Origin: Rothia koreensis
Lineage (GTDB): Bacteria > Actinomycetota > Actinomycetes > Actinomycetales > Micrococcaceae
Direction: 5' to 3'
Length of the DNA: 64,000 nucleotides
Assembly: GCF_004136575.1 (NCBI RefSeq)
Contig: NZ_NOIQ01000005.1
Span: forward strand, 1-64,000
The translations under genes and the position numbers were made by a program. Shown in pieces: positions 34,600 through 43,872 of this stretch (position 1 is its first letter; each line of letters begins with the position of its first letter). The notes beneath the pieces were generated by a model, which saw only the letters and a list, made by a program, of their open reading frames with translations, was not told the DNA's origin and made no database searches.

Positions 34600-35649
34600 A
34601 TGAAGGCTCTTGTTTACCACGGTCCCCAGTCCAAGGCGTGGGAAGAGGTCCCCAACCCGAGCATCGTCGATCCCACCGACGTGATCGCCCGGGTGGACAC
34701 GACCACGATCTGCGGCACCGACCTGCACATCCTGAAGGGCGACGTCCCGGCGGTCACCGACGGCAGGATCCTGGGACACGAGGCCGTGGGAACCGTGACC
34801 GAGGTGGGGTCCGCGGTCACCGATCTCGAACCAGGTGACCGCATCATCATTCCGGCCGTCACGAACTGCGGCAAGTGCTCCTACTGCAAGGTCAACCAGC
34901 CATCGCATTGCCAGACCCTCGGAGGCATCGGCTGGGTCTTCGGCCACCTCATCGACGGCACGCAGGCCGAATACGTGCGAGTGCCTTTCGCAGAGACGTC
35001 GGTGCATCGCGTTCCCGAGGGGCTCGACGACGAAGACGTCCTGTTCCTGACGGACGCGCTGCCGACCGGATTCGAGATCGGCGTCCTGAACGGCCGCACC
35101 CAACCGGGTGACACCGTCGCGGTCGTCGGCGCGGGCCCGGTGGGTCTCGGCGCGGTCATGACCTCGGGTCTGTGCGGTGCTGGACGCGTGGTCGCCGTCG
35201 ACATGGATCAGAACCGACTCGACCAGGCACTGGAGTTGGGTGCCACGGATGCGGTCAACGCGAGTGACCCGGACGCCATCGATCAGATCAAGGCTCTGTC
35301 CCGGGACGGTCTCGGCGTCGACGTCGCGATCGAGGCGGTGGGCATACCGCAGACCTTCCGCACCTGCCTCGACATCGTCCGCCCGTACGGGACCGTGGCC
35401 AACGTTGGCGTGCACGGCAAGCCGGTCGACCTGCCGATCCAGGATCTCTGGATCTCCAACGTGACCGTGACCATGGGTCTCGTGGATTGTTCGACCGTCG
35501 ACAAACTGCTCAGCATGGTCTCCTCGGGCAAGCTCGAGGCGCGGAAGATGGCCACGCACCGTTTCGGCTTCGACCAGTTCGAAGAAGCCTATGACCTGTT
35601 CGCGAACGCGGCCGATCACCAAGCAGTCAAGGTAGTGATCTCCCGCTAG
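34600..35649 (+). CDS. Zinc-dependent alcohol dehydrogenase (MDR family)
   Basis: 349 residues. The catalytic zinc ligand Cys38 is in TICGTDLH, with GHEAVGTV downstream. Structural zinc cysteines lie in NCGKCSYCKVNQPSHC (about residues 89-104). The NAD-binding motif is VVGAGPVGLGAV near residue 170. AGGAG lies before the ATG. The upstream 80 bases are unusually AT-rich (around 34525-34560) and probably hold the promoter. Tail-to-tail overlap of 23 nt with the next gene. Substrate unknown. Confidence 0.9.
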   Translation: MKALVYHGPQSKAWEEVPNPSIVDPTDVIARVDTTTICGTDLHILKGDVPAVTDGRILGHEAVGTVTEVGSAVTDLEPGDRIIIPAVTNCGKCSYCKVNQPSHCQTLGGIGWVFGHLIDGTQAEYVRVPFAETSVHRVPEGLDDEDVLFLTDALPTGFEIGVLNGRTQPGDTVAVVGAGPVGLGAVMTSGLCGAGRVVAVDMDQNRLDQALELGATDAVNASDPDAIDQIKALSRDGLGVDVAIEAVGIPQTFRTCLDIVRPYGTVANVGVHGKPVDLPIQDLWISNVTVTMGLVDCSTVDKLLSMVSSGKLEARKMATHRFGFDQFEEAYDLFANAADHQAVKVVISR

Positions 35650-37222
35650 GAACGCGGTCGGGAACCGCGGCGCCCACTGCGCCTTTCGCCAGCACGTATG
35701 CTCTTCGATGACTGCGCGGAGGTGCGGTGGGCAGCACGCGGCCGGAATCGATCATCTGCCGAAGCAACCGGTTTGCCGCCGACTGGGACAGGCACAGAGC
35801 GTCTTGGACCCGCTGGCTCGTGACCGGGTCGCGCCCGCGGGCCAAGAGGTCGATCAGTTGCTGCTCCCGGGAATCCGACGCCTTGGTCGCCCCGGAGACG
35901 TCCACGTACTCCTCCGATCGTGGTGGTGCATCGGGGACGGACGGTGCGGGGGCCAGCCGCAAGATCACGGTGACCGACGTCGGCGTGACCCTGAATTCCG
36001 GCGCCGGCTTGCCCGCCCTCTGCATCGCATAAGCCATGCGGGCGATGCCCGACCCACGGTTTTCGCAGACCGATGCCCCGGTCCGGGGCATCTCGACTTC
36101 CTCGAGCAACTTCGCCAACGCCGCGTTGCGCGACGACGACGTGAAGACCCGCCCCAGTTCCTCGACACGCACTCCCCCGTACAAACCGCCCGGGTTCCGT
36201 ATTTCGAGCCGGTCCGAGTACAACTCCATCTGCACCTGAATGCCGCGCGCGTACGGGCTGTAGTCCCGGTGCATCAGGGCATTGGTCATGGCCTCGCGCA
36301 CGGCGACGTCCGGATAGTCGTACACGTCCCGGCGACCTTCGGCGGAAATGATGGCCGCGCGATTGGAATTTCGACGCACGGCATCCACGGACGCGTTGAT
36401 CAACGAGGGGATAGGTCCATTGAAGGACTGGTTGTCCGTGAAGGCGACACCGCCCGCATCCACCTCACCGAGAGAAGTTCCTGGCACCGCCACGAAGGTG
36501 ACGTTCAGTTGGGGGTAGAACTCCTGGGGATAGACGCCCAGCGCGAGGAGCCCGGCGAGGGTCGGTCGGGCCCTTCGGGCGGAATCGTGGGTGACGTTCA
36601 GTCGCTTGAGGGCTATGCGGGGTTCGACGCCGCTGAATGCCGCCGGCGTTCTGGCCCGGGCCTTGGCCAGCAGGTTGTCGACCGCCTGGGTGTGGAGTAT
36701 GTCCTGGTTTCCGTTCTCGACCGGTTCCCGGTCGTATCCCGGTTGGATTCGGTTGTCCCTGAGCTGGCTGACCTCGTACTCGGAGAGCTTGTGGTCGCCT
36801 TCTCCAATACGTATGTACGAACCGCCATATGCGCCTTTGGCCGCGACGAAACAGGGTTTGTCGAAGTAGGGCAGCTCCTCGACGTCGGCGCGGACGACCC
36901 TGACCCCCTCGAATTCCTCGACCGACAATTCGACGGAGGGGTGCGGGGTGAGCTTGGACCGGACGGCATTGGACACGGCGTCGTGGACCCGCTGAGCATC
37001 AAAACCCTTGACGGGCCGGAACGTCTTGTCGGTCAGGCCGAAGAGGATGGTTCCACCGGTCCCGTTGGCGAAGGCGCTCATGGTTTCCAAAGCCGATTTC
37101 GGGAAGCCGTGCAGACCCGACTTGACCTCGACCTCGGTCGATTCCGAACCCGAGGCCCGGAGCTCCTTGACGAGTTGCCTGGTACCTCTCATAGTCATGA
37201 TGCTAATCACATAGTCGCTCAT
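35627..37222 (-). CDS. AlbA_2 / HATPase_c-4 / winged-helix putative regulator
   Basis: 531 residues from ATG 37222 (ATG 37228 also possible). An N-terminal AlbA_2 (Schlafen-type) domain reads ESTEVEVKSGL...SAFANGTGGTILFGL (about residues 20-55). A divergent GHKL-type ATPase segment lies in the middle (VREAMTNALMHRDYS, LEIRNPGGLYGG, ENRGSGIARM, about 300-400), and a winged helix is at the C-terminus (VTSQRVQDALCLSQSAANRLL). These COG2865 proteins are mostly uncharacterised and occur in accessory and defence regions. No partner gene is adjacent here. Confidence 0.82.
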   Translation of the reverse strand: MSDYVISIMTMRGTRQLVKELRASGSESTEVEVKSGLHGFPKSALETMSAFANGTGGTILFGLTDKTFRPVKGFDAQRVHDAVSNAVRSKLTPHPSVELSVEEFEGVRVVRADVEELPYFDKPCFVAAKGAYGGSYIRIGEGDHKLSEYEVSQLRDNRIQPGYDREPVENGNQDILHTQAVDNLLAKARARTPAAFSGVEPRIALKRLNVTHDSARRARPTLAGLLALGVYPQEFYPQLNVTFVAVPGTSLGEVDAGGVAFTDNQSFNGPIPSLINASVDAVRRNSNRAAIISAEGRRDVYDYPDVAVREAMTNALMHRDYSPYARGIQVQMELYSDRLEIRNPGGLYGGVRVEELGRVFTSSSRNAALAKLLEEVEMPRTGASVCENRGSGIARMAYAMQRAGKPAPEFRVTPTSVTVILRLAPAPSVPDAPPRSEEYVDVSGATKASDSREQQLIDLLARGRDPVTSQRVQDALCLSQSAANRLLRQMIDSGRVLPTAPPRSHRRAYVLAKGAVGAAVPDRVPSGRSLP

Positions 37223-37228
37223 CGTCAT

Positions 37229-37240
37229 CCAAAATTTTGG
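37229..37240. promoter_or_regulatory. 12-bp palindrome CCAAAATTTTGG
   Basis: A perfect palindrome directly upstream of the start of the AlbA_2/winged-helix gene. It has the same CCAA...TTGG ends as the palindrome at 23132-23143 and is similarly placed before an HTH gene. Candidate autoregulatory site. Confidence 0.4.
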
Positions 37241-37412
37241 TGACCATGAGGCGACATGGCCGCGAGAGAGGCATGAATCGCCGCCGAGACTGGGCCTGAC
37301 CAGGGGGTCCGCACCCCGCTCATACCACACCCGATTATGCGCCGCTTCACACTTTGGGGTTAGAGTTGCGGACGGCAAACTTAAACATCCAACAAATGAA
37401 CGGTGCTACCCG

Positions 37413-38888
37413 ATGTCCAGTCACATCGCTGAAGGCACAGAAGCAGACCCTCGGAACCCGAGCGGAAAAACCTTCTTCGGCCACCCGCGAATGCTCGCCA
37501 ATCTCTTCTCCGTGGAGATGTGGGAGCGCTTCTCCTTCTACGGGATGCAAGGCATTCTCGTCTATTACCTGTACTACTCGGCCGCCGAGGGCGGCCTCGG
37601 CCTCGACAAGGCCGCGGCCACCGGCATCATCGGCGCCTACGGCGGCATGGTCTATCTCATGGCCATCCTCGGCGGATACCTGGGCGACCGGGTCTTCGGC
37701 CCGGAACGGACGCTGTTCTATTCCGCGGTCGCGATCATGTTCGGCCACCTGGCCCTGTCCCTGATCCCCAACTTCGCCGGCGTGATCATTGGACTGATCC
37801 TGATCGCGGTGGGTTCCGGCTGCCTCAAGACCAACGCGTCGGTTCTGGTGGCCTCTCTCTATGACGTCAAGGACATGCGACGGGAGGCCGGCTTCACGGT
37901 CTTCTACATGGGCGTCAACATCGGCGCCCTCGTGGGGCCGCTGTTCACCAATACCGGTTGGGGCATTTTCGGTTTCCACTTCGGATTCCTGCTCGCCGCG
38001 ATCGGCATGGCGCTGGGCCTCCTGCAGTATGCGTTGACCCGCAAGAACCTGCCCGAGAGCGTCCACTACGTCAACAACCCGGCGAATGGACGACAGAAGG
38101 GCATGTTCGTCGGCGGCCTCGTCGTGGCCGTCGTGATCGTTCTGATCCTGTGCATGCTCGGACTCATTACGCCTGGCAATATCTCCAACTGGGTGATCGG
38201 TCTGACCCTGGCCGGCGCGATCGTGCTGGGCTACATCCTGATCGGCAGCAAGAAGACCGACGAGACCGAGCACTCCCGGGTCATGGCCTTCATCCCGCTG
38301 TGGATCGGCAACGCCGTGTTCTGGTCCCTGTACCAGCAGCAGTTCACCGTCATGGCCGTGTACTCGGACAGCCGCCTCGACTGGCACCTGTTCGGGCTCG
38401 AATTCAAGCCGGGTCTGTTCCAGTCGATCAACCCCGTCTTCATCATCCTGTTGGGGACCGTCTTCGCGACCATGTGGACCAAGCTGGGGAACCGCCAGCC
38501 GTCCACGGTCACGAAGTTCTCGCTGGGCATGGTCGGCGTCGGCATCGCATTCCTGATCTTCCTGCTCCCGGCGGGTCACCACATCGTGAGCCTCTGGTGG
38601 CTCGTGCTGATCCTGTTCGTGTGCACGATCTCCGAACTCACGCTCTCACCGACAGGCACATCCGCGACCACGCGCTTCGCCCCCGAAGCACACAAGGCGC
38701 AGATGATGGCGTGGTACTGGACATCGGTCGCGATGGGCACGGCGATGTCGGGCTGGCTCGCACAGTTCTACTCCGAGCCGAACGAGGTCCCGTACTTCCT
38801 CACGATGGGTCTGATCAGCGTCGTCGCCGGCGTGATCCTGTGGTTCTTCCGCAAGCCGATCCTCACGATGATGCGCGGGCTCAAGTAG
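37413..38888 (+). CDS. POT-family proton-coupled oligopeptide transporter
   Basis: 491 residues, 12-14 membrane helices. The POT signature EMWERFSFYGMQGILVYYL (ExxERFxYYG, near residue 36) couples proton movement to di/tripeptide uptake. GYLGDRVFGPERTL and FYMGVNIGALVGPL are further family motifs. It resembles DtpT/YclF. The 215-nt upstream region carries no evident regulator site other than the palindrome. Confidence 0.94.
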   Translation: MSSHIAEGTEADPRNPSGKTFFGHPRMLANLFSVEMWERFSFYGMQGILVYYLYYSAAEGGLGLDKAAATGIIGAYGGMVYLMAILGGYLGDRVFGPERTLFYSAVAIMFGHLALSLIPNFAGVIIGLILIAVGSGCLKTNASVLVASLYDVKDMRREAGFTVFYMGVNIGALVGPLFTNTGWGIFGFHFGFLLAAIGMALGLLQYALTRKNLPESVHYVNNPANGRQKGMFVGGLVVAVVIVLILCMLGLITPGNISNWVIGLTLAGAIVLGYILIGSKKTDETEHSRVMAFIPLWIGNAVFWSLYQQQFTVMAVYSDSRLDWHLFGLEFKPGLFQSINPVFIILLGTVFATMWTKLGNRQPSTVTKFSLGMVGVGIAFLIFLLPAGHHIVSLWWLVLILFVCTISELTLSPTGTSATTRFAPEAHKAQMMAWYWTSVAMGTAMSGWLAQFYSEPNEVPYFLTMGLISVVAGVILWFFRKPILTMMRGLK

Positions 38889-38907
38889 GGCCGACTGCCT
38901 CACACGA

Positions 38908-38943
38908 CGAGGGCGGGATTCCCGACGGGGAGTCCCGCCCTCG
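38908..38943. terminator. Hairpin after the peptide transporter
   Basis: CGAGGGCGGGA (38908-38918) pairs with TCCCGCCCTCG (38933-38943). A 14-nt loop; no long T-run follows. Confidence 0.6.
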
Positions 38944-39111
38944 GTGTATCCGGTCGGCCGCGTCGTCGTCCGACGACGCCGAGACGAACCCCTGACATGT
39001 GGACAACGCGTTGAGCGGGTCCGCGAGTCCGTAGAATCGTTCGTGCACCATTGGCCCGAATCGCATCCCGGTGCCCCGGCCATCGACCCATGAAACGACT
39101 CAGGAGTACGC

Positions 39112-40470
39112 GTGAGCGCTGCACCCTCATCCGATTCGACGTTCCAGAAGCTGGGCCTGAAGTGGTCGCTCCACGGGGACGGGAAACATGTCGCCCCGGG
39201 GCAGGTCGTCGCTCCCCAGGAGAGGCTCGCGTGGGGGCGCACCATCAGCATCGGAGCCCAGCACGTGGTCGCCATGTTCGGGGCCACGTTCCTGGTTCCG
39301 CTGCTCACGGGTTTCCCTCCGGCCACCACGCTGTTCTTCTCCGGCGTCGGAACGCTCCTGTTCCTCCTCCTCACGGCGGGACGGGTCCCCTCCTACCTGG
39401 GATCCTCCTTCGCATTCATCGCACCGATCGGCGCGGCCATGAACCAGTACGGCCCCGGCGGCGCTCTCGGGGGCGTCGTCATGTCCGGGCTGACCCTCTT
39501 CGTCATCGGTCTCGTCGTCCAGGTTGCCGGGACGGCCTGGCTCCAGGCGCTGATGCCTCCCCTGGTCACGGGGTCGATCGTGGCCCTGATCGGCTTCAAC
39601 CTGGCGCCGTCAGCCAAGGACAGCTTCATGAAGGCGCCCGTGACCGCGCTCGTGACCCTGTCCTCGATCGTTCTGATCTCAGTTCTGTTCCGTGGGATCC
39701 TCGGCCGGCTGTCGATCCTGTTGGGCGTGGTCATCGGGTACATCACCGCGGTATGCCGGGGTGAGGTCGACTTCGGGTCGATCAGTGAGGCGTGGGAGAC
39801 CGAGGGTCTCTTCGGCCTTCCGCACTTCCACGCCCCCGAATTCCATCTCGCCCTCGCCGGACTTTTCGTGCCCGTGGTCCTCGTCCTGGTGGCCGAGAAC
39901 ATCGGTCACGTGAAGTCCGTGGCCCTGATGACCGGGACCAACCTGGACCACTATGCGGGACGTGCCATCATGGCCGATGGCCTGGCCACCACGGTCGCTG
40001 GAGCCGGCGGAGGTTCCGGGACCACCACCTACGCGGAGAACATCGGCGTCATGGCCGCGACCAAGGTCTATTCGACGGCCGCGTACTGGGTCGCGGCCGT
40101 CGTCGCTCTCCTCCTGTCGGTCATGCCGGTCTTCGGTGCCGCGGTGGCGACCGTGCCCGCGGGAGTTCTCGGCGGAGCCGCGACCGTCCTGTACGGCATG
40201 ATCGGCATGCTCGGCGTACGAATTTGGGTGCAGAACCGCGTCGATTTCTCCAATCAGGTGAACCTGACGACCGCAGCGGTCGCCCTGATCGTGGGCATCG
40301 CCGACTACACCTGGGACATCTTCGGTCTCCAATTCGCCGGTATCGCCCTGGGCACGGGGGCCACCCTCGTGGTCTACCACTTGATGACCTTCATCGCGCG
40401 CCGACGTCGCTCGGTGGGCCACGACCCTTTGGAACCGGACGCCACGGAACACCCCTCGCCCCTGGGATAG
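39112..40470 (+). CDS. Uracil/xanthine permease (NCS2 family)
   Basis: 452 residues, about 14 helices. The NCS2 signature is visible twice: VLVAENIGHVKSV near residue 261, and TTYAENIGVMAATKVYS near 305. The substrate is most likely uracil, with xanthine as alternative. The GTG start has CAGGAG upstream. It ends ten bases from the convergent aldo-keto reductase gene, so no separate terminator fits between them. Confidence 0.93.
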   Translation: MSAAPSSDSTFQKLGLKWSLHGDGKHVAPGQVVAPQERLAWGRTISIGAQHVVAMFGATFLVPLLTGFPPATTLFFSGVGTLLFLLLTAGRVPSYLGSSFAFIAPIGAAMNQYGPGGALGGVVMSGLTLFVIGLVVQVAGTAWLQALMPPLVTGSIVALIGFNLAPSAKDSFMKAPVTALVTLSSIVLISVLFRGILGRLSILLGVVIGYITAVCRGEVDFGSISEAWETEGLFGLPHFHAPEFHLALAGLFVPVVLVLVAENIGHVKSVALMTGTNLDHYAGRAIMADGLATTVAGAGGGSGTTTYAENIGVMAATKVYSTAAYWVAAVVALLLSVMPVFGAAVATVPAGVLGGAATVLYGMIGMLGVRIWVQNRVDFSNQVNLTTAAVALIVGIADYTWDIFGLQFAGIALGTGATLVVYHLMTFIARRRRSVGHDPLEPDATEHPSPLG

Positions 40471-40480
40471 ACCTCCGGAA

Positions 40481-41548
40481 CTACTCCCCCAGCACGCTCG
40501 CGCGGTGTTCGTCGAAGAACGGCCGATCGGCCGGGTCGGGACGGTCCATACCGTTGAGGAGTCGGTGCCACACGGGATAGTAGGCCGGCAGTTGGGAGGC
40601 TTCTGTGATGCGTCGGCGGGCGTCGTCGGGCAACGAAAGATCTGCGGCGTCCAGGTCTTCGATCAAGTGGTCGAATTCGCGTGCCGCAATCGCGATGCCG
40701 TCGACCCCCGGGCGGCCCAGGAGCCAGGAAATGACCACCTGGGGCAGACCCCACCCGAGCTCACGGGCCGTCTCGTCGAGAACATCGATCACGCGATAAG
40801 CGCGGTCCCAGTCCGTCACGTGGGGCTCGGGCCACCCCGTTCCCTGCCTCGTCGCGGACGAGGTTTCCTCCCCTCGTCGAACCTTCCCGTTGAGCAGGCC
40901 CTCGCCCAACGGCGACCAGCCCCAGGTCCCGACCCCGAGGTCCCGCGCCGCGGGCAGGATCTCGTATTCGATCTCGCGCGCCTCCGGCGTGTAGTAGACC
41001 TGCTGCTCGACCGGCGGGGTGAGGCCCAGGGCCTTTGCCTCGTAAACCGTTTTGGTCAGTTGCCAACCGGTGTAGTTGGAGACGCCCCAGTACCGGATCT
41101 TGCCGGAGGCGATCAGTTCGTTGGCCGTCTCGACCGTTTCGCGAACAGGCGTCTGACCGTCCCACTGGTGGATGTAGAGCAGGTCCAGGTGGTCTGTCCC
41201 GAGCCTCGTCAGGCTGTCCTCCACGGCCCGCGTCAGGTGGTAGCGGCTGGCGCCCGAATCGTTCGGGCCGTCACCGACCGGTGACCTGGCCTTGGACGTC
41301 AGGATCACGTCATCGCGTCGACCGCCGAGCGCCTTGGCCAGGACCTTTTCGGCGTCACCGGCGCTGTAGATGTTCGCGGTATCAATGAAGTTGACGCCGC
41401 GGTCGAAAGCGGCATCCAGTTGTTTCCGCGCTTCCGACGCATCCACACCGGCAATTTTCTCGAAGCCTCCACCCTGGCCATAGGTAATGGTTCCCAGGGC
41501 CAGACGAGACACGTACAGACCGGAGTTGCCGAGACGGGTGTATTCCAT
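40481..41548 (-). CDS. Aldo-keto reductase
   Basis: 355 residues. NADPH-dependent carbonyl reductase fold with the catalytic set Asp-Tyr (FIDTANIYSAGDAEKVL), Lys (LTSKARSP) and His (LLYIHQWDG). Similar to the potassium-channel-beta-like and Tas/YdhF groups. ATG 41548 has AGGAG upstream. Substrate unknown. The 206 bases up to the next gene (41549-41754) contain nothing I can identify. Confidence 0.92.
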   Translation of the reverse strand: MEYTRLGNSGLYVSRLALGTITYGQGGGFEKIAGVDASEARKQLDAAFDRGVNFIDTANIYSAGDAEKVLAKALGGRRDDVILTSKARSPVGDGPNDSGASRYHLTRAVEDSLTRLGTDHLDLLYIHQWDGQTPVRETVETANELIASGKIRYWGVSNYTGWQLTKTVYEAKALGLTPPVEQQVYYTPEAREIEYEILPAARDLGVGTWGWSPLGEGLLNGKVRRGEETSSATRQGTGWPEPHVTDWDRAYRVIDVLDETARELGWGLPQVVISWLLGRPGVDGIAIAAREFDHLIEDLDAADLSLPDDARRRITEASQLPAYYPVWHRLLNGMDRPDPADRPFFDEHRASVLGE

Positions 41549-41754
41549 GGTGTCGCTCCTCACGCATCATTGGGTGACCCCATGGTGTACACGCGCGCAG
41601 GGCAATGGCCAGGGTTTGAGGCGAACAGCGAACGAGGAGATCGGCTCCGCTCCGGACCACGCGGAGAATTCAAGGGGTCGACGTGCTCGGGATCGTTGCG
41701 CGGCCGGGGGTCGATGGTGACTCATGGGGCCGGTGTGCGGCCGCCGGGTCGGAC

Positions 41755-42552
41755 TCAGAGCCGATCGAGGACGGCGAAGGCCAGGTCAGGTCTGTTGGTC
41801 ACGATCCCGTCGACGTCGAGTCCGACGAGGCGCTCCATGTCCCGCGGGTCGTCCACGGTCCAGACGTCGACGCGCATGCCGCAGGCGTGGGCGGCCCTGA
41901 TGAACCTGCGGTCCGCGACCGGGACCCGGAAGGGACCGACCTTGTGCGACATCGGAACCTGCATGGCCTGGAAGGCGGCGATCCACGGCCTCAGGGCTCG
42001 GCGGACCACGGGCCACACGCGCACACATGCCTTGACCGGCATAAGGGCGCTGACGAGGCGAAATGCCGCGATGCCGCCGTATCCGGCGCTCGAGGGGACC
42101 CCATCCGGGGCATGACGCATCGCGCGACGACGTCGGGACTCGGAGAAGGAAGCAATGAGCACTCGGTCCCACGCCTCGGCCCGGTCGATGACCCGCGGCA
42201 GGGCAAGGACCGACGCCTCGTCCTTGATATCGATGTTGAAACACAGGTCGGGGCAGGCCTCGAAGACTGAGGCCATGGTCGGAATCGCTTCCCCGCCGAC
42301 CATACGAAGGGCGGCCAGATCCGAGGCATCCGTCGTCGCGACGTCGCCCGGTTTCCCGGCAACGCGTTCGATGTCCGGATCGTGGATCGCGACGACGACG
42401 CCATCGGACGTCGTGTGAACATCCGTTTCGATCCACCGCGTTCCCACGTCGCCCGCGGCCCGGAAAGCCCGGATCGAGTTCTCGTCCGCGTCCACGGCCA
42501 GCCCACGATGGGCAAGGATCCGGACGGCGCGCGCATCCTGCCGTTCAGTCAC
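41755..42552 (-). CDS. Glycerophosphodiester phosphodiesterase
   Basis: 265 residues. The GDPD signature AHRGLAVDADENSIRAF is at residues 14-30, followed by WIETDVHTTSDGVVVAIHDPDIER, which supplies the metal-binding Glu/Asp and the second catalytic His. It hydrolyses glycerophosphodiesters to glycerol 3-phosphate. The GTG start overlaps the end of the upstream HAD gene by eight bases. Longer in-frame readings fall inside that gene and are rejected. Confidence 0.9.
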   Translation of the reverse strand: MTERQDARAVRILAHRGLAVDADENSIRAFRAAGDVGTRWIETDVHTTSDGVVVAIHDPDIERVAGKPGDVATTDASDLAALRMVGGEAIPTMASVFEACPDLCFNIDIKDEASVLALPRVIDRAEAWDRVLIASFSESRRRRAMRHAPDGVPSSAGYGGIAAFRLVSALMPVKACVRVWPVVRRALRPWIAAFQAMQVPMSHKVGPFRVPVADRRFIRAAHACGMRVDVWTVDDPRDMERLVGLDVDGIVTNRPDLAFAVLDRL

Positions 42553-43348
42553 GCTCGAGCAGCTCCTCGATGACCTGTGCGACGCCGTCTTCCTCGAAGC
42601 CGGGACACGTCCGCCCGACGGCCTGGATGACATCTGGCCACCCCGAGGCCATGGCATAACCGTGGCCGGCCCATTGGAGCATCGTGGTGTCATTCGGCAT
42701 GTCACCGAAGGCCAGAACCTCCTCCGGGCCGATGCCTTCTGCGGCACACCAACGCGACAGGGTCCGCCCCTTGGAGAGTCCCGGTTGCCCGATTTCCGCG
42801 AGCGGCATATTTGCCACCGCGTGCGTGACGGAGACCTTGTCCTCGGCCGCTTCGCGCACGACGTCGTAGAGGGCGCGAGGGTCCATGGAGTCGTCCCGGA
42901 CCAGGAACTTGATGATGCGAGACTTCTCCGACAGGAGGTCGGGCAGGTCGCCGATGGTTCGTTTCCCGGTTTCGAGCAGATTCGTCTGCGGCCATCCGGG
43001 CTCCGAGACCACCCCTTCAAGGGTCTCGGTCGAATAGTGCGCATGGGGCAGAAACCGACGGAGTTCCGAGTGCAGGTCGAGGATCACGTCCGTGGGCACC
43101 GTCTCGGCCTGGACGACCTCTTCCCGCGCGACGTCGTAGACCACGGCCCCGTTCGAACAGATCGCGACGGAGTCGTATTCGAGTTGCTCCCGGACAGGGT
43201 CGAGCCAACGGTGCGGCCGCCCGGTGACGTAGACGATCTCCACGCCGGCGGCCCGGGCGGCACGCAACGCATCGAGCGTGCGATCGCGAAACTTGAAGTC
43301 CGGGCCGAGGACGGTCCCGTCCAAGTCGGTCGCGATCAATTTGATCAC
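42545..43348 (-). CDS. Cof-type HAD phosphatase
   Basis: 267 residues. Motif I ATDLDGTVLG (residues 6-15), motif II IVYVTGRPHRW, motif IV AFGDMPNDTTML. It is a sugar- or cofactor-phosphate phosphatase of the same broad family as the one at 25543 but clearly distinct in sequence. The GTG start overlaps the YbhB stop (GTGA). Confidence 0.9.
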   Translation of the reverse strand: MIKLIATDLDGTVLGPDFKFRDRTLDALRAARAAGVEIVYVTGRPHRWLDPVREQLEYDSVAICSNGAVVYDVAREEVVQAETVPTDVILDLHSELRRFLPHAHYSTETLEGVVSEPGWPQTNLLETGKRTIGDLPDLLSEKSRIIKFLVRDDSMDPRALYDVVREAAEDKVSVTHAVANMPLAEIGQPGLSKGRTLSRWCAAEGIGPEEVLAFGDMPNDTTMLQWAGHGYAMASGWPDVIQAVGRTCPGFEEDGVAQVIEELLERD

Positions 43349-43872
43349 GCGGTGACCTCGTAGGTCCCGGTCAGGAACGCCCGTCCGATTCCGTGGAAGA
43401 ACAGGTTGAAGTTCACGACGGCGGGGCTGGCGCTCTCATCGACATCGAGCTTCTCGGTGTCCACCGCAGTCACGCAGAAGATGTACCGGTGTGCGCCGTG
43501 ACCGGGAGGCGGCGCGGCCCCGGTGAATTCGCGATTGCCGCCGTCGTTGAGGTGTTTGACGGCACCGTCGATCGCTCGCGAAGCCCAACCGTTCGGCAGC
43601 TCCGTGACGTCCGCGGGAATGTTGGACACGCACAGATGCCAGAAGCCGGAGGGGGTGGGAGCATCGGGGTCGAAGCAGGTGACCACGTAGCTCTTGGTCC
43701 CTTCCGGGGCTCCCGACCATGAAAGATGGGGAGCGATGTCCTTGCCGCCTTCGATACCCATGGCGCCTGAGGCCTGGTCGAGCGCCAGAGGCTGGTTTTC
43801 TGCCACGTCATCAGAGGTCAGCGTGAATTCGGGCAGTTGCGGCAGACCGGCGTACGGTTCACGATCCAGCAT
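43345..43872 (-). CDS. YbhB/YbcL-type PEBP (Raf-kinase-inhibitor-like) protein
   Basis: 175 residues. The PEBP core is clear: APHLSWSGAPEGTKSYVVTCFDPDAPTPSGFWHL with the DPD-Pro and H motifs, then GHGAHRYIFCVTAVD. The biochemical role in bacteria is not well established. The start overlaps the end of the carbohydrate kinase gene by 14 nt. Confidence 0.92.
   Translation of the reverse strand: MLDREPYAGLPQLPEFTLTSDDVAENQPLALDQASGAMGIEGGKDIAPHLSWSGAPEGTKSYVVTCFDPDAPTPSGFWHLCVSNIPADVTELPNGWASRAIDGAVKHLNDGGNREFTGAAPPPGHGAHRYIFCVTAVDTEKLDVDESASPAVVNFNLFFHGIGRAFLTGTYEVTA

Noticed and set aside
33634-35622. 662-codon minus-strand frame
   Set aside because: Antisense to pgm and the alcohol dehydrogenase, crossing a strong terminator.
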